Positions 8,435 through 17,002 of a DNA stretch of 64,000 bases are shown here, in pieces. This DNA comes from HGM04593 sp045588485 (GTDB lineage: Bacteria > Bacteroidota > Bacteroidia > Bacteroidales > Bacteroidaceae): positions 1-64,000 of the forward strand of contig JAZNEI010000018.1 in assembly GCA_045588485.1 (NCBI GenBank), in the 5' to 3' direction. A program made the position numbers and the translations under genes. Under the pieces are notes generated by a model that was given only the letters and a program-made list of their open reading frames with translations, was not told the DNA's origin and did not search any database. Within the stretch, counting starts at the first letter, position 1; every line of letters begins with the position of its first letter.

Positions 8435-10297
8435 ATGAGAAGTATTGTACAAAGAGTGTTGTTCTCTTTGTTGTTAGTGATGTTGCTCGCACCCCTTTTT
8501 ACGGGGTGCGACAACCGTAAAGTAGAGAGGCATTCGTTGGATGTAGTAGGCGGTGCATTCTTCTTCGATAGTATACCGTTTAAAATCGGGTCGGTGTCGT
8601 TGGATTATGCACGACTTCCGCGTGAGTATTGGGAACAGCGTATTCAGCTTGTCAAGGGGTTGGGTGTCAATACTATATTGGTACGTGTCCCCTGGATGTT
8701 ACACGAACCCGAGGAGGGGAATTTCTGTTTCGAGGGCGAGTGTGATGTGCGCGAGTTCTGCTCGCTTGCGCAGGAGAATGGTCTGCTTGTGTGGTTGCAC
8801 GTAGGACCTTATGCCGATGCTCATCTTGATATGGGAGGAATGCCATGGTGGTTGCTTAAGGACGAGAAGATTAATCTGCGTTCAAGACAAAAACTATTTA
8901 TGGACAAGGTGGGGAACTATTTCCGTGCTCTTGCGTCTCAGCTGGCCGATATGCAGCTCTCCCGTGGCGGTAATATTTCTCTTATACATATTGAAGAGCC
9001 TGACGGTTTGCAGCCTAATCATAAAGCTTATCTTTCTGCGTTATGCGACTCGGTGCGCAGTGCAGGTTTCAATGAGACACTGCTGACAGTTGTCACAACA
9101 AAAGAGACGGTACATCAGGTTCCTATCGATAAAGCACTTGCCGCATATTCGATTGGCGATAAACAGTCGGCAATGTCCAACTTTGCCGGTGCAAGAAAGC
9201 ATAATCCCAATTCGCCTGTCTTATGCTTTGATGTTGCACGCGGTTGTGGACATGTTTGGGGCGAAAGGATACTGCCTCGCAATCTTGATAAACCTTTTAC
9301 ACGTCTTTTCGAAGTGTTTGAAGGTTCAGGCTCGGCAAATGTTAGTGTGGCGCTTGGAGGAACCTCATTCGGGCATCTCTCGGGTGCAGAAATTATGGAT
9401 GGCAGGTTCCGTCCTTTCTCCACTGCATACGACAATAACTCTATCTTTAATGAGAGTGGACGTTATCGCGAGGCTATAACTATTTATCGTGATGCGTTCC
9501 ATCGTTCTGCCACTCAGGTGTTGCCTGCAAAGGTCGACTCTGTCGAGATATTTGAGCTGGATATATTCCCGGAGACAGCTGTTACCTCATATTCTCCTTT
9601 ATTTGAGGGGTTGCCACAAGCGGTTGCATCGGAACGGCCACTTACATTCGAGCAGTGTAACTTGGGATATGGTGCAGTGCTCTATTCGGCAACTCTTCCT
9701 GTGATAACAGGAGGAGGGTCACTCGCTTTTGATGGGGTTTGTGACAATGCACAGATTTTTATAGATGGTAAAAGGGTGGCGATGTTAAGCCGTGTGGATG
9801 GTGACAGCATTGTTGCCTTGCCTGCCGAAGCGTCGGGAGCAAAAATAGAAATTCTTGTAGATGCTTTCGGACGTACATCGAATATCTTCGGTTATAAGGA
9901 TTATAAGGGTATAGTAGGCTCGGTTTATATTGTTGATGCCAAAGGGGTGAAGACTGAAATTACTGCTTGGGAAAATACTCCTATCCCCGCCGATTATTTA
10001 TATGCTTCAGCACATACATTTGGTAAAATTACAAAGGCTGGGGAACCGGGATATTACCGCACTACATTTAATTCGCCTGTTCGCAGCGATTTCTTCCTGT
10101 ATACTGGAACATGGGGACGTGGCGAGGTGTGGATAAACGGTCACTCACTGGGACGCTTCTGGAGCCGTGGTCCGCAAAGGACACTGTATGTGCCCGGTTG
10201 TTGGCTCAAGGAGAAGGATAATGAACTTCTTATTCTCGACTATGTAGGTCCGTCGATACCTGTTGTCGAGGGTTTTAAGACTCCGATACTTTATTGA
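8435..10297 (+). CDS. GH35-like lipoprotein with substituted active site
   Basis: The 620-residue protein has a lipoprotein signal ending in LFTGC (Cys25). It follows the GH35 beta-galactosidase plan: LPREYWEQRI (61-70), WMLHEPEEGNF, GPYADAHLDMGGMPWWLL (124-141), GGTSFGHLSGAE (308-319) and C-terminal jelly-roll regions (ETAVTSYSPLFE, YTGTWGRGEVWINGHSLGRFW). Key residues differ from active GH35 enzymes. The usual QVENEYG is HIEEPDG (185-191), placing Pro189 at the acid/base Glu. The NSEF nucleophile site reads CFDV, placing Asp266 at the nucleophile Glu. GPYxCAEW has become GPYADAHL. It may be a binding protein or have a changed activity. It is the last gene of the operon, 12 bases after the NagB fusion. 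Confidence 0.8.
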   Translation: MRSIVQRVLFSLLLVMLLAPLFTGCDNRKVERHSLDVVGGAFFFDSIPFKIGSVSLDYARLPREYWEQRIQLVKGLGVNTILVRVPWMLHEPEEGNFCFEGECDVREFCSLAQENGLLVWLHVGPYADAHLDMGGMPWWLLKDEKINLRSRQKLFMDKVGNYFRALASQLADMQLSRGGNISLIHIEEPDGLQPNHKAYLSALCDSVRSAGFNETLLTVVTTKETVHQVPIDKALAAYSIGDKQSAMSNFAGARKHNPNSPVLCFDVARGCGHVWGERILPRNLDKPFTRLFEVFEGSGSANVSVALGGTSFGHLSGAEIMDGRFRPFSTAYDNNSIFNESGRYREAITIYRDAFHRSATQVLPAKVDSVEIFELDIFPETAVTSYSPLFEGLPQAVASERPLTFEQCNLGYGAVLYSATLPVITGGGSLAFDGVCDNAQIFIDGKRVAMLSRVDGDSIVALPAEASGAKIEILVDAFGRTSNIFGYKDYKGIVGSVYIVDAKGVKTEITAWENTPIPADYLYASAHTFGKITKAGEPGYYRTTFNSPVRSDFFLYTGTWGRGEVWINGHSLGRFWSRGPQRTLYVPGCWLKEKDNELLILDYVGPSIPVVEGFKTPILY

Positions 10298-10309
10298 TGA
10301 AGTGTATAT

Positions 10310-10351
10310 AAACAGACAGGATACAAAATCAAATTTGTATCCTGTCTGTTT
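10310..10351. terminator. Bidirectional terminator
   Basis: Perfect 18-base arms (aaacagacaggatacaaa and its complement) enclose a 6-base loop between the convergent GH35-like operon and the small acidic protein gene. A-rich and T-rich flanks let it work on both strands. Confidence 0.85.
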
Positions 10352-10365
10352 ACTTTTTAAGGTGC

Positions 10366-10686
10366 TTACTCCTCGTCAACAATTCCGTTGTATTCGAGTT
10401 CGCCTTCGATTACAAAGAAGAGCTCTTCGGGGTCATAATCTCCTATTCCATTTTTCTTAGCCTCTTTTGCTACGAATTTGGCAATCTCATTGATGTCAAT
10501 GTCGATATATTCGTTGCCCGAGTCAAGGATACCACTCTTGTCATAATAATCATAGATGGTATCAAGTATGTAATAGAAATCATCGTCACTGAACTTCTCT
10601 TTCAGTTCCTGTGGCAGATGCTCGCGTATATATGCAATGGTCTTCTCGTCATCGAGGTCTTCCATTGCAAACTCATCGTTCTGCAT
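10366..10686 (-). CDS. Small acidic conserved protein of unknown function
   Basis: The 106-residue protein is rich in Asp, Glu, Tyr and Ile and has no signal peptide or membrane segment. I do not know a function for it. Visible features are an acidic N-terminus (NDEFAMEDLDDEKT), a helical middle (FYYILDTIYDYYDKSGI) and a second helical block (NEIAKFVAKEAKKNG) before an acidic end. It lies 14 bases downstream of the thioredoxin gene, on the same strand as dnaE. I recall similar small proteins next to trxA and dnaE in other Bacteroidales, so it is probably a real conserved gene. Co-transcription with thioredoxin may point to a redox or replication-linked role, but that is a guess. Confidence 0.7.
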   Translation of the reverse strand: MQNDEFAMEDLDDEKTIAYIREHLPQELKEKFSDDDFYYILDTIYDYYDKSGILDSGNEYIDIDINEIAKFVAKEAKKNGIGDYDPEELFFVIEGELEYNGIVDEE

Positions 10687-10700
10687 ACTATAATGTTTAA

Positions 10701-11018
10701 TTATGCCAAAAGAGCATCGAAGAGCTTCTGAACGTCGCCCTTAGACTTTGAACCTACAAACTTATTTACTACCTGACCGTTCTTAATAAAAAGTACGGTG
10801 GGCACATTGCGGATGTTGAACTCGTCGGTGAGGTCAACAGCCTCTTCGATGTCGCACTTACCAACAGCGATACGTCCGTCATACTCCTTGGCAAGCTCGT
10901 CGATAATAGGGGCAAGCTGACGGCAGGGCCCGCACCATGTTGCGCTGAAATCTATTACAATAGGCAATTCAGATGCCAAAAACTCCTTTGCATTGCTGTC
11001 TGTTACAATTACTTCCAT
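10701..11018 (-). CDS. trxA: Thioredoxin
   Basis: This is a 105-residue cytoplasmic thioredoxin with no signal peptide. The active site is WCGPC (28-32) within FSATWCGPCRQLAP, followed by the usual cis-Pro region (NVPTVLFIKNG). It reduces protein disulfides, including ribonucleotide reductase and peroxidases. The gene lies 21 bases after dnaE and 14 bases before the small acidic protein gene, so the three probably form one transcript. Confidence 0.95.
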   Translation of the reverse strand: MEVIVTDSNAKEFLASELPIVIDFSATWCGPCRQLAPIIDELAKEYDGRIAVGKCDIEEAVDLTDEFNIRNVPTVLFIKNGQVVNKFVGSKSKGDVQKLFDALLA

Positions 11019-11039
11019 TTTTTCTAAATTTAAAGGTTA

Positions 11040-14000
11040 TCAATTAAGTTTATATTCAATATTAGGCAATGATTTTATATAGTCTATCAGTTCCTGTTCT
11101 ACTGTTATACTGTATTTGCGCGATACAAGCTCTAAAGAGAAACCATTCTCGGCATCTTTGATGTTGAACTGTAATTTGCAGTTACCTGGGTGACGTGTTA
11201 CATAATCGCTAATATATTCATAGGCCTCCTGTGTAAAGCCGGTTATCTCAAATGTTATTGTCAGACTCTTTACTATCTGCTCTTTTACATCGGCCAAAAG
11301 CTGTATGCTGTTTATTGCAAATTCCATCTCCTCGGGTTTCCATTTTTTAGGCTGGCAACTTCCTGTCAGGTAAAGGAAAGTTCCCGGAGCAAAGTAGGAC
11401 GATTTCTGTATCCAATCGTCACCAAAGAACGGGAATTCGGCAGTTCCACTAAAATCCTCGATTTTGACAATACCGAATGGGTTGCCGCGCTTCGTCTGGC
11501 CTGTGCGTGGTGCTTCACTTACGATACCACCGAATGTGACCTTTCGGTTTCTCAGATTATCTATATTGGCAAACTCTTCGGCTTTAGTATTGCAGAATTC
11601 GTTCAGTATAAGCGCAAATTCGTCGAGTGGATGCGCCGACAGATAGATACCCACAAGCTCGCGCTCGCGGTTAAGCCGTTCGAGACTGCCCCATTTACCA
11701 CCTTCAGGTACTTCAGGATGGGGAATTTCGGCCATCTCCTCGTCGCCGAAAAGTGACATCTGCGAGGTGCTTTTATCCATCTGATAGCGGTTGCCATATT
11801 TTACAAGAGCCTCGAGGAACTGTTCTCCTTTGCTGTTTGTGCCCATATATTGCTCTCGCTCAATACCTCCCGACAACTCGTCGAATGCTCCCGATAGTGC
11901 CAAACATTCCAGATTCTTGCGGTTGCAGGCTGTCAGGTTCACTCGCTCTACAAAATCGAATATACTTTTGAAGGGACCGTTTGCCTCTCGTTCGTCTATT
12001 ATGCTCTGAACAGCATTTTCTCCTACGCCTTTAACTGCGCATAGTCCGAAACGTATGTGTCCGTGTTTGTTTACGCTGAATTTACGGCGCGACTCGTTAA
12101 CATCGGGTCCAAGTACTTTTATCCCCATAGCTGTACACTCTTGCATCAGCTTGGTGATTTCGGTGATGTTCGATAGGTTACGGCTCAGTGCACCTGCCAT
12201 ATATTGCGAGGGGTAATGTGCCTTAAGATAGGCTGTCTGATAGGCTACCCAGGAATAACAGGTGGCATGTGATTTGTTGAATGCGTATGAGGCAAACTTC
12301 TCCCAGTCGGCCCAAATTTTTTCGAGTACATCGGCAGGGTGTCCGTTCGACTGTCCGCCTTTAATGAACTTGGGCTTAAGTTCGTCGAGCTTATCTTTCA
12401 GTTTCTTACCCATTGCTTTACGCAGTGTGTCACTCTCGCCTCGGGTGAAATTGGCGAGAAGGCGAGAGAGAAGCATCACCTGCTCCTGATACACCGTGAT
12501 TCCGTAAGTATCTTTAAGATATTTCTCCATACAGGGAAGGTCGTACTTAACAAGTTCGGGGTTGTGCTTACGCTGTATGAAGTCGGGAATATAATCCATG
12601 GGGCCGGGACGGTAGAGGGCGTTCATGGCTATGAGGTCCTCGAATGTACTGGGCTGTAGTTCGCGCAGATATTTCTGCATACCCGGCGACTCGAATTGGA
12701 ATGTTCCTATAGTGTTACCCTTGCAGTATAACGAATATGTCAGTTCGTCGTCAATGGGTACGTGGTCGATATCTATTTCGATGCCTAAACTCTGTTTGAT
12801 ATTTTCGAGTGCCTCATTAATGACCGAAAGGGTCTTTAGGCCCAGAAAGTCCATCTTTATAAGGCCTGTCTCCTCAATAACGCTACCCTCGTATTGTGTC
12901 ACCAAAAGTTTTTCGCCGGTCTCTTTATCCTCAGCTATACTGATGGGTACGTGGTCGGTAATATCGTCACGACAGATGATGGTACCGCAGGCGTGTACTC
13001 CGGTATTGCGTACGTTGCCTTCGAGCATCTTAGCAAATCGAATTGTGTCGCGTAATATGGGGTCGGGCGATGCCTCGGCTTCACGCAGCTCGGGTACTGC
13101 GGCAATGGCATTTGGCAAGTTCATCTTCTTACCGTCGGGCAGACGGTCGGGGATTGCCTTGCATAGTCGGTTCGAGGTATCCAATGGCAGTTTCTGCACT
13201 CGTGCAACATCTTTAATGGCCAGTTTTGTGGCCATTGTGCCGTATGTGATAATGTGTGCAACCTTCTCTTGGCCGTATTTCTCGGTAACCCATTTTAGAA
13301 CCTCGCCACGACCATCGTCGTCGAAGTCGACATCAATATCAGGCAGTGAAATTCGGTCGGGGTTGAGGAAACGCTCGAACAGCAGGTCATATTTTATAGG
13401 ATCGACACGGGTTATTTCAAGGCAGTAGGCCACAACACTTCCGGCTGCCGAACCACGTCCCGGACCTACTGCTACTCCCAACTCTTCGCGTGCAGCTCGT
13501 ATAAAGTCCTGTACGATAAGGAAGTAACCGGGAAATCCCATTGTCTTCATTATGTGCAACTCGAAGTCGATGCGGTCGGTGAGCTCCTGGGAGAATGGTT
13601 CGGGATAGCACTTCTTTGCTCCGTCGTATGTGAGTTTGCGCAGGTAGTCACCTTCGAGTTTTATGCGGTAGAGCTTTTCGTATCCGCCCAATTTCTTTAT
13701 CTTTTTCTCGGCCTCTTCCTGCGAAAGTACGACATTGCCTTTTTCGTCACGGGTAAATTCGTCAAAAAGGTCTTGATGGCTGAACTTCTGACGATAGCCT
13801 TCCTCGGTGCCGAACTCCTCGGGGATTGCAAAGTTGGGCATAATGGGGGCATTGTCGATACTATAAAATTCGACCTTGTCGCATATCTCTACTGTATTGC
13901 TGAGGCTCTCGGGGATATAACCGAAGATGGCATTCATCTCCTCCTTTGTTTTCATCCACTCTTGCTTGGAGTAGAGCATTCGTTTGGGGTCGTCAAGGTC

Positions 14001-14735
14001 TTTACCTGTGCTAAGGCAGATGAGGCGGTCGTGTGCCTCGGCGTTCTCTTCGTCAACAAAATGAACGTCGTTTGTGCATATAAGCTTTACACCGCATTTG
14101 CGGCTTAGTTCCTCGATGTGTTTGTTTACGTCTAACTGTATCTTGTAAACCTCGTGGTTGGCACGCTCGACAGTGGCTTTGTGTAGCTGTAACTCAAGAT
14201 AATAATCGTCTCCGAAAATACTCTTGAACCAATTCACCGACTCCTCGGCCTCTTGCAGCTTGCCCTGTATTATGAGTTGAGGTATCTCGCCTCCTAAGCA
14301 GGCCGAGCATACTATAAGTCCCTCTTTATGCTTTTCGAGTTCGACTTTGTCGGTACGTGGGGTGTAGTAATATCCCTCGGACCAACCTTTTGATACTATC
14401 TTTATAAGATTGTGATAGCCTTGTTTGTTTTTTGCCAAAAGTACAAGGTGATGACCACGCATGTCCTCCTTTTGTTCGCGGTTAAAGAGGCGGCGTTCGG
14501 CAACATAAACTTCACATCCTATGATTGGCTTGAATTTTTCTTCGTCCGACTTTCCTTTGTTCACCTTATTTACATAGTTGTAGAACTCTTTTATTGCCAT
14601 CATATTTCCGTGGTCGGTAACAGCGATGCCTTTCATGCCGTCGGCAATAGCTTTGTCGACGAGACGTTTTACCGATGCTTGACCATCAAGAATCGAGTAT
14701 TGGGTGTGTACGTGTAGATGGACGAAGTCTTGCAT
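11040..14735 (-). CDS. dnaE: DNA polymerase III subunit alpha
   Basis: The 1231-residue protein is the replicative polymerase. It has an N-terminal PHP domain (HLHVHTQYS, 6-14) and the C-family polymerase core with catalytic aspartates in PDIDVDFDDDGR (about 462-473). Helix-hairpin-helix and OB-fold regions follow toward the C-terminus (VTFGGIVSEAPRTGQT). Length is typical of the DnaE1 type in Bacteroidota. The start at 14735 places the PHP motif directly at the N-terminus. It heads a likely operon with trxA and a small acidic protein. Confidence 0.96.
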   Translation of the reverse strand: MQDFVHLHVHTQYSILDGQASVKRLVDKAIADGMKGIAVTDHGNMMAIKEFYNYVNKVNKGKSDEEKFKPIIGCEVYVAERRLFNREQKEDMRGHHLVLLAKNKQGYHNLIKIVSKGWSEGYYYTPRTDKVELEKHKEGLIVCSACLGGEIPQLIIQGKLQEAEESVNWFKSIFGDDYYLELQLHKATVERANHEVYKIQLDVNKHIEELSRKCGVKLICTNDVHFVDEENAEAHDRLICLSTGKDLDDPKRMLYSKQEWMKTKEEMNAIFGYIPESLSNTVEICDKVEFYSIDNAPIMPNFAIPEEFGTEEGYRQKFSHQDLFDEFTRDEKGNVVLSQEEAEKKIKKLGGYEKLYRIKLEGDYLRKLTYDGAKKCYPEPFSQELTDRIDFELHIMKTMGFPGYFLIVQDFIRAAREELGVAVGPGRGSAAGSVVAYCLEITRVDPIKYDLLFERFLNPDRISLPDIDVDFDDDGRGEVLKWVTEKYGQEKVAHIITYGTMATKLAIKDVARVQKLPLDTSNRLCKAIPDRLPDGKKMNLPNAIAAVPELREAEASPDPILRDTIRFAKMLEGNVRNTGVHACGTIICRDDITDHVPISIAEDKETGEKLLVTQYEGSVIEETGLIKMDFLGLKTLSVINEALENIKQSLGIEIDIDHVPIDDELTYSLYCKGNTIGTFQFESPGMQKYLRELQPSTFEDLIAMNALYRPGPMDYIPDFIQRKHNPELVKYDLPCMEKYLKDTYGITVYQEQVMLLSRLLANFTRGESDTLRKAMGKKLKDKLDELKPKFIKGGQSNGHPADVLEKIWADWEKFASYAFNKSHATCYSWVAYQTAYLKAHYPSQYMAGALSRNLSNITEITKLMQECTAMGIKVLGPDVNESRRKFSVNKHGHIRFGLCAVKGVGENAVQSIIDEREANGPFKSIFDFVERVNLTACNRKNLECLALSGAFDELSGGIEREQYMGTNSKGEQFLEALVKYGNRYQMDKSTSQMSLFGDEEMAEIPHPEVPEGGKWGSLERLNRERELVGIYLSAHPLDEFALILNEFCNTKAEEFANIDNLRNRKVTFGGIVSEAPRTGQTKRGNPFGIVKIEDFSGTAEFPFFGDDWIQKSSYFAPGTFLYLTGSCQPKKWKPEEMEFAINSIQLLADVKEQIVKSLTITFEITGFTQEAYEYISDYVTRHPGNCKLQFNIKDAENGFSLELVSRKYSITVEQELIDYIKSLPNIEYKLN

Positions 14736-14795
14736 ATATCTGTTTCTTGCTTTCTGTTTTTGTTATTCAACTAAAGCCCATAATGGGGTAGGTAG

Positions 14796-14803
14796 CAAAG
14801 ATA
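14796..14803 (-). promoter_or_regulatory. Promoter -7 element of dnaE
   Basis: The minus strand reads TATCTTTG, a perfect TAnnTTTG box about 60 bases before the dnaE start. No -33 TTG is obvious at the standard spacing. Confidence 0.5.
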
Positions 14804-14961
14804 ATAGCAATCGTTCATATTGCATAATTGTTTTTCAAAAAAAGTTTTCAACCATAGTATTTATATTCTGTTTTGGTATGTCTGCTTAGGGCTTTGTATG
14901 GTACTGTTTGTATAAAAACTACTCGTATGTGCAATTTAAATGTTGTTTTTGTCCTTTTTTG

Positions 14962-14992
14962 TTGGGAATTTAACAAATTCTGACTATTTTTG
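14962..14992 (+). promoter_or_regulatory. Promoter of psd
   Basis: TTG at 14962-14964 and TATTTTTG at 14985-14992 are 20 bases apart, a full match to the Bacteroidota primary promoter. Transcription would begin near 15000. This excludes the upstream in-frame ATG at 14940 and supports 15018 as the psd start. Confidence 0.75.
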
Positions 14993-15017
14993 TCCATGCA
15001 ATCTCAATCTACATTCA

Positions 15018-15704
15018 ATGAAAAGAATCAGAAAAATTAAAAAGATGCGTATTCACAGAGAAGGAACAAGTATTCTTGTTACCTCTTGTGCAATATTTCT
15101 GCTAATTAATGCATTGTGCTGGTATTTTATTCCTTCCGATATATTTAACGTTGCCGTTTCGGGTATTTCACTTTTTATATACCTATTGATGGTAAATTTC
15201 TTCCGCAGCCCAAAACGAGTTTTTGAGGGTGAAGTTGATAAAACGGTTGTGGCACCTGCAGATGGTAGGATTGTAGTTGTTGAGAAAGTCTTTGAACCCG
15301 ACCATTTCAAGGATTTCAGAATAATGATTTCGATATTCATGAGTCCCATGAATGTGCATGCTAACTGGTATCCGGTAGAGGGAACGGTTACACGTGTAGA
15401 GCATATGAGTGGACGTTTCCATAAGGCTTGGCTGCCAAAGGCAAGCACCGAAAATGAGCGCTCATTGGTGGTTATACGCACCGAGAGTGGAGCAGATGTA
15501 CTTGTGCGTCAGGTTGCAGGAGCGATGGCACGACGTATTGTAACGTATGCCGAGGTCGGTGAAGAGTGTTATATCGACGAGCACATGGGATTCATTAAGT
15601 TCGGTTCGCGAGTAGATGTATATCTGCCTTTGGATACCGAGGTTTATGTCGACCTTGAACAAAAAACTGTTGGTAACGAGACTGTGATTGCTAAATTAAA
15701 GTAA
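15018..15704 (+). CDS. psd: Phosphatidylserine decarboxylase, short form
   Basis: The protein is 228 residues from the ATG at 15018, which lies just after the predicted transcription start and matches the family N-terminus (MKRIRKIKKMRIHREGT). It converts phosphatidylserine to phosphatidylethanolamine at the inner membrane. One or two membrane segments follow the basic N-terminus. Conserved blocks are VAPADGRIV, MSPMNVHANWYPVEG and KAWLPKASTENERS. The autocatalytic cleavage site that makes the pyruvoyl group is the Gly-Ser in KFGSR (Ser about 197), near the C-terminus as in short bacterial and archaeal types. The synthase gene pssA follows 92 bases downstream, giving the complete pathway from CDP-diacylglycerol. 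Confidence 0.93.
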   Translation: MKRIRKIKKMRIHREGTSILVTSCAIFLLINALCWYFIPSDIFNVAVSGISLFIYLLMVNFFRSPKRVFEGEVDKTVVAPADGRIVVVEKVFEPDHFKDFRIMISIFMSPMNVHANWYPVEGTVTRVEHMSGRFHKAWLPKASTENERSLVVIRTESGADVLVRQVAGAMARRIVTYAEVGEECYIDEHMGFIKFGSRVDVYLPLDTEVYVDLEQKTVGNETVIAKLK

Positions 15705-15796
15705 AATTCTCGAGTATTTTTAGACTAACCATAGCTGTGTGAGATTTATTCTGTTTCTTAGAGAATCGCTCTCGTCGGCTGCTAAATAATAAAGAA

Positions 15797-16495
15797 ATGT
15801 CCATCAAGAAGCATATACCAAATTCAATAACCTGTTGTAACCTCTTTTCGGGTTGTATAGCGTGTACAATGGCATTTGAGGGTTATTTTGTATGGGCGCT
15901 GGCATTTATTGTCTTAGGTGCAGTCTTTGATTTTTTTGATGGAATGGCTGCACGTCTGTTGCATGTCAGTTCTCCAATGGGTGTCGAGATGGACTCCCTT
16001 GCCGATGATGTAACTTTCGGATTTGCTCCTGCTGCGGTGGTGTTTAATTTTATGCAGCAGTTGTCTTATCCGGTCTATCTCGAATCTATTGCATGGCTGT
16101 TACCATACACTGCATTTTTTATTGCAGTTTTTTCGGCTCTTCGTTTGGCAAAATTTAATATTGATACACGACAGACTACATCTTTCATAGGTCTGCCTAC
16201 ACCTGCCAATGCACTTTTCTGGGTATCTCTTGTAGCAGGTGCAGGCGATTGGGTGTTGGGGCTTAATGCAGGATGGTTCTTGATGTTGGCACTAATAGCC
16301 CTCTCTTCTTATCTATTGGTGAGCGAGATAAAAATGTTCTCTTTGAAGTTTAAACGACTTGCTTGGCGTGCCAACCGTCGACGTTACATCTTCTTGATTG
16401 TGGCATTGCCTATGCTCTCTCTTGGACTTGTTGCTGCGGTTCCCATTATCACTTGGTATGTCATTTTGTCGGTATATCTCTCGTTAAAGAAGTAA
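15797..16495 (+). CDS. pssA: CDP-diacylglycerol-serine O-phosphatidyltransferase
   Basis: This is a 232-residue integral membrane enzyme of the CDP-alcohol phosphatidyltransferase family. The signature is complete: Asp48-Gly49, Ala52-Arg53, Gly62, Asp66 and Asp70 (DGMAAR ... G...DSLAD). It makes phosphatidylserine from CDP-diacylglycerol and serine, the substrate of the decarboxylase encoded upstream. Several hydrophobic helices follow the motif and the C-terminus is basic. The serine synthesis genes lie elsewhere in the window (52500-54503). Confidence 0.94.
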   Translation: MSIKKHIPNSITCCNLFSGCIACTMAFEGYFVWALAFIVLGAVFDFFDGMAARLLHVSSPMGVEMDSLADDVTFGFAPAAVVFNFMQQLSYPVYLESIAWLLPYTAFFIAVFSALRLAKFNIDTRQTTSFIGLPTPANALFWVSLVAGAGDWVLGLNAGWFLMLALIALSSYLLVSEIKMFSLKFKRLAWRANRRRYIFLIVALPMLSLGLVAAVPIITWYVILSVYLSLKK

Positions 16496-16521
16496 ATTAA
16501 GAAATTTTGTCTTATTAATTT

Positions 16522-16551
16522 TTGCTTGCTACCCCTTTGGCATTATTTTTG
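16522..16551 (+). promoter_or_regulatory. Promoter of the DUF4834 gene
   Basis: TTG at 16522-16524 and TATTTTTG at 16544-16551 are 19 bases apart, a full primary-type promoter. The same bases also fit a sigma-54 site: TTGGCA (16537-16542) and TTGCA (16549-16553), with the GG and GC doublets 10 bases apart. The primary-type reading is simpler. Confidence 0.6.
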
Positions 16552-16573
16552 CAGTACCCTTAGTGTATCATAT

Positions 16574-16633
16574 ATGAAAGAGCCGGAGACACCGGAGCAT
16601 TCTTTCGCAGGTATATTTATATTAAAGGTATGA
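16574..16633 (+). CDS. Possible 19-codon leader ORF overlapping the DUF4834 start
   Basis: An ATG about 15 bases after the predicted transcription start opens a 19-codon frame (MKEPETPEHSFAGIFILKV). It ends in ATGA, where the stop overlaps the start codon of the next gene. Inside it, GCCGG and CCGG with flanking GAAAGA/TCTTTC can form a hairpin. The layout suggests translational coupling. Expression is not shown; it may be chance. Confidence 0.35.
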   Translation: MKEPETPEHSFAGIFILKV

Positions 16634-16944
16634 GCATTTTAATTTTTGTACTTCTTTTTATACTTATCATCTTTATTGTCGGACTCTCATTCGTATTTTC
16701 GATAGTCCGGGGAATACTTTCGTTCTTAGGACTGGGACGAAGAAAAACAGGAGGTTCCTATAGGCAGGAACAGCGGGATAATAGCTATGGTGGGTATCGT
16801 CAACAGCAAAGTGACAGACAACAGAATACCGATGTCTCGGGATGGCACTATTCGCCCGAGGCGGAGAATAAACGCAAGAGGCGTAAAAAGATTTTCGATG
16901 CTAACGAGGGAGAGTATGTCGATTTTGAGGAGATAAAGGAGTAA
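16630..16944 (+). CDS. DUF4834 family small membrane protein
   Basis: The 104-residue protein has one N-terminal hydrophobic helix (about 3-35) followed by a glycine-rich, then Gln/Arg/Tyr-rich, probably unstructured cytoplasmic region. It ends in a basic stretch (KRKRRKK) and an acidic tail (EGEYVDFEEIKE). This matches DUF4834 proteins, which are found in Bacteroidota next to psd and pssA. The function is unknown. The neighbourhood suggests a link to membrane lipid synthesis. It may be expressed from its own promoter and coupled to a short leader frame. Confidence 0.75.
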   Translation: MSILIFVLLFILIIFIVGLSFVFSIVRGILSFLGLGRRKTGGSYRQEQRDNSYGGYRQQQSDRQQNTDVSGWHYSPEAENKRKRRKKIFDANEGEYVDFEEIKE

Positions 16945-16986
16945 AAAAACAGAGTGTAAAAGCGATGGCTTTTACACTCTGTTTTT
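16945..16986. terminator. Bidirectional terminator
   Basis: A long hairpin (aaaacagagtgtaaaagc / gcttttacactctgtttt, loop gatg) starts right at the DUF4834 stop and lies 17 bases from the convergent tadA stop. It is flanked by A-run and T-run. Confidence 0.85.
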
Positions 16987-17002
16987 GCTGTGTTCTCTTA
17001 TA

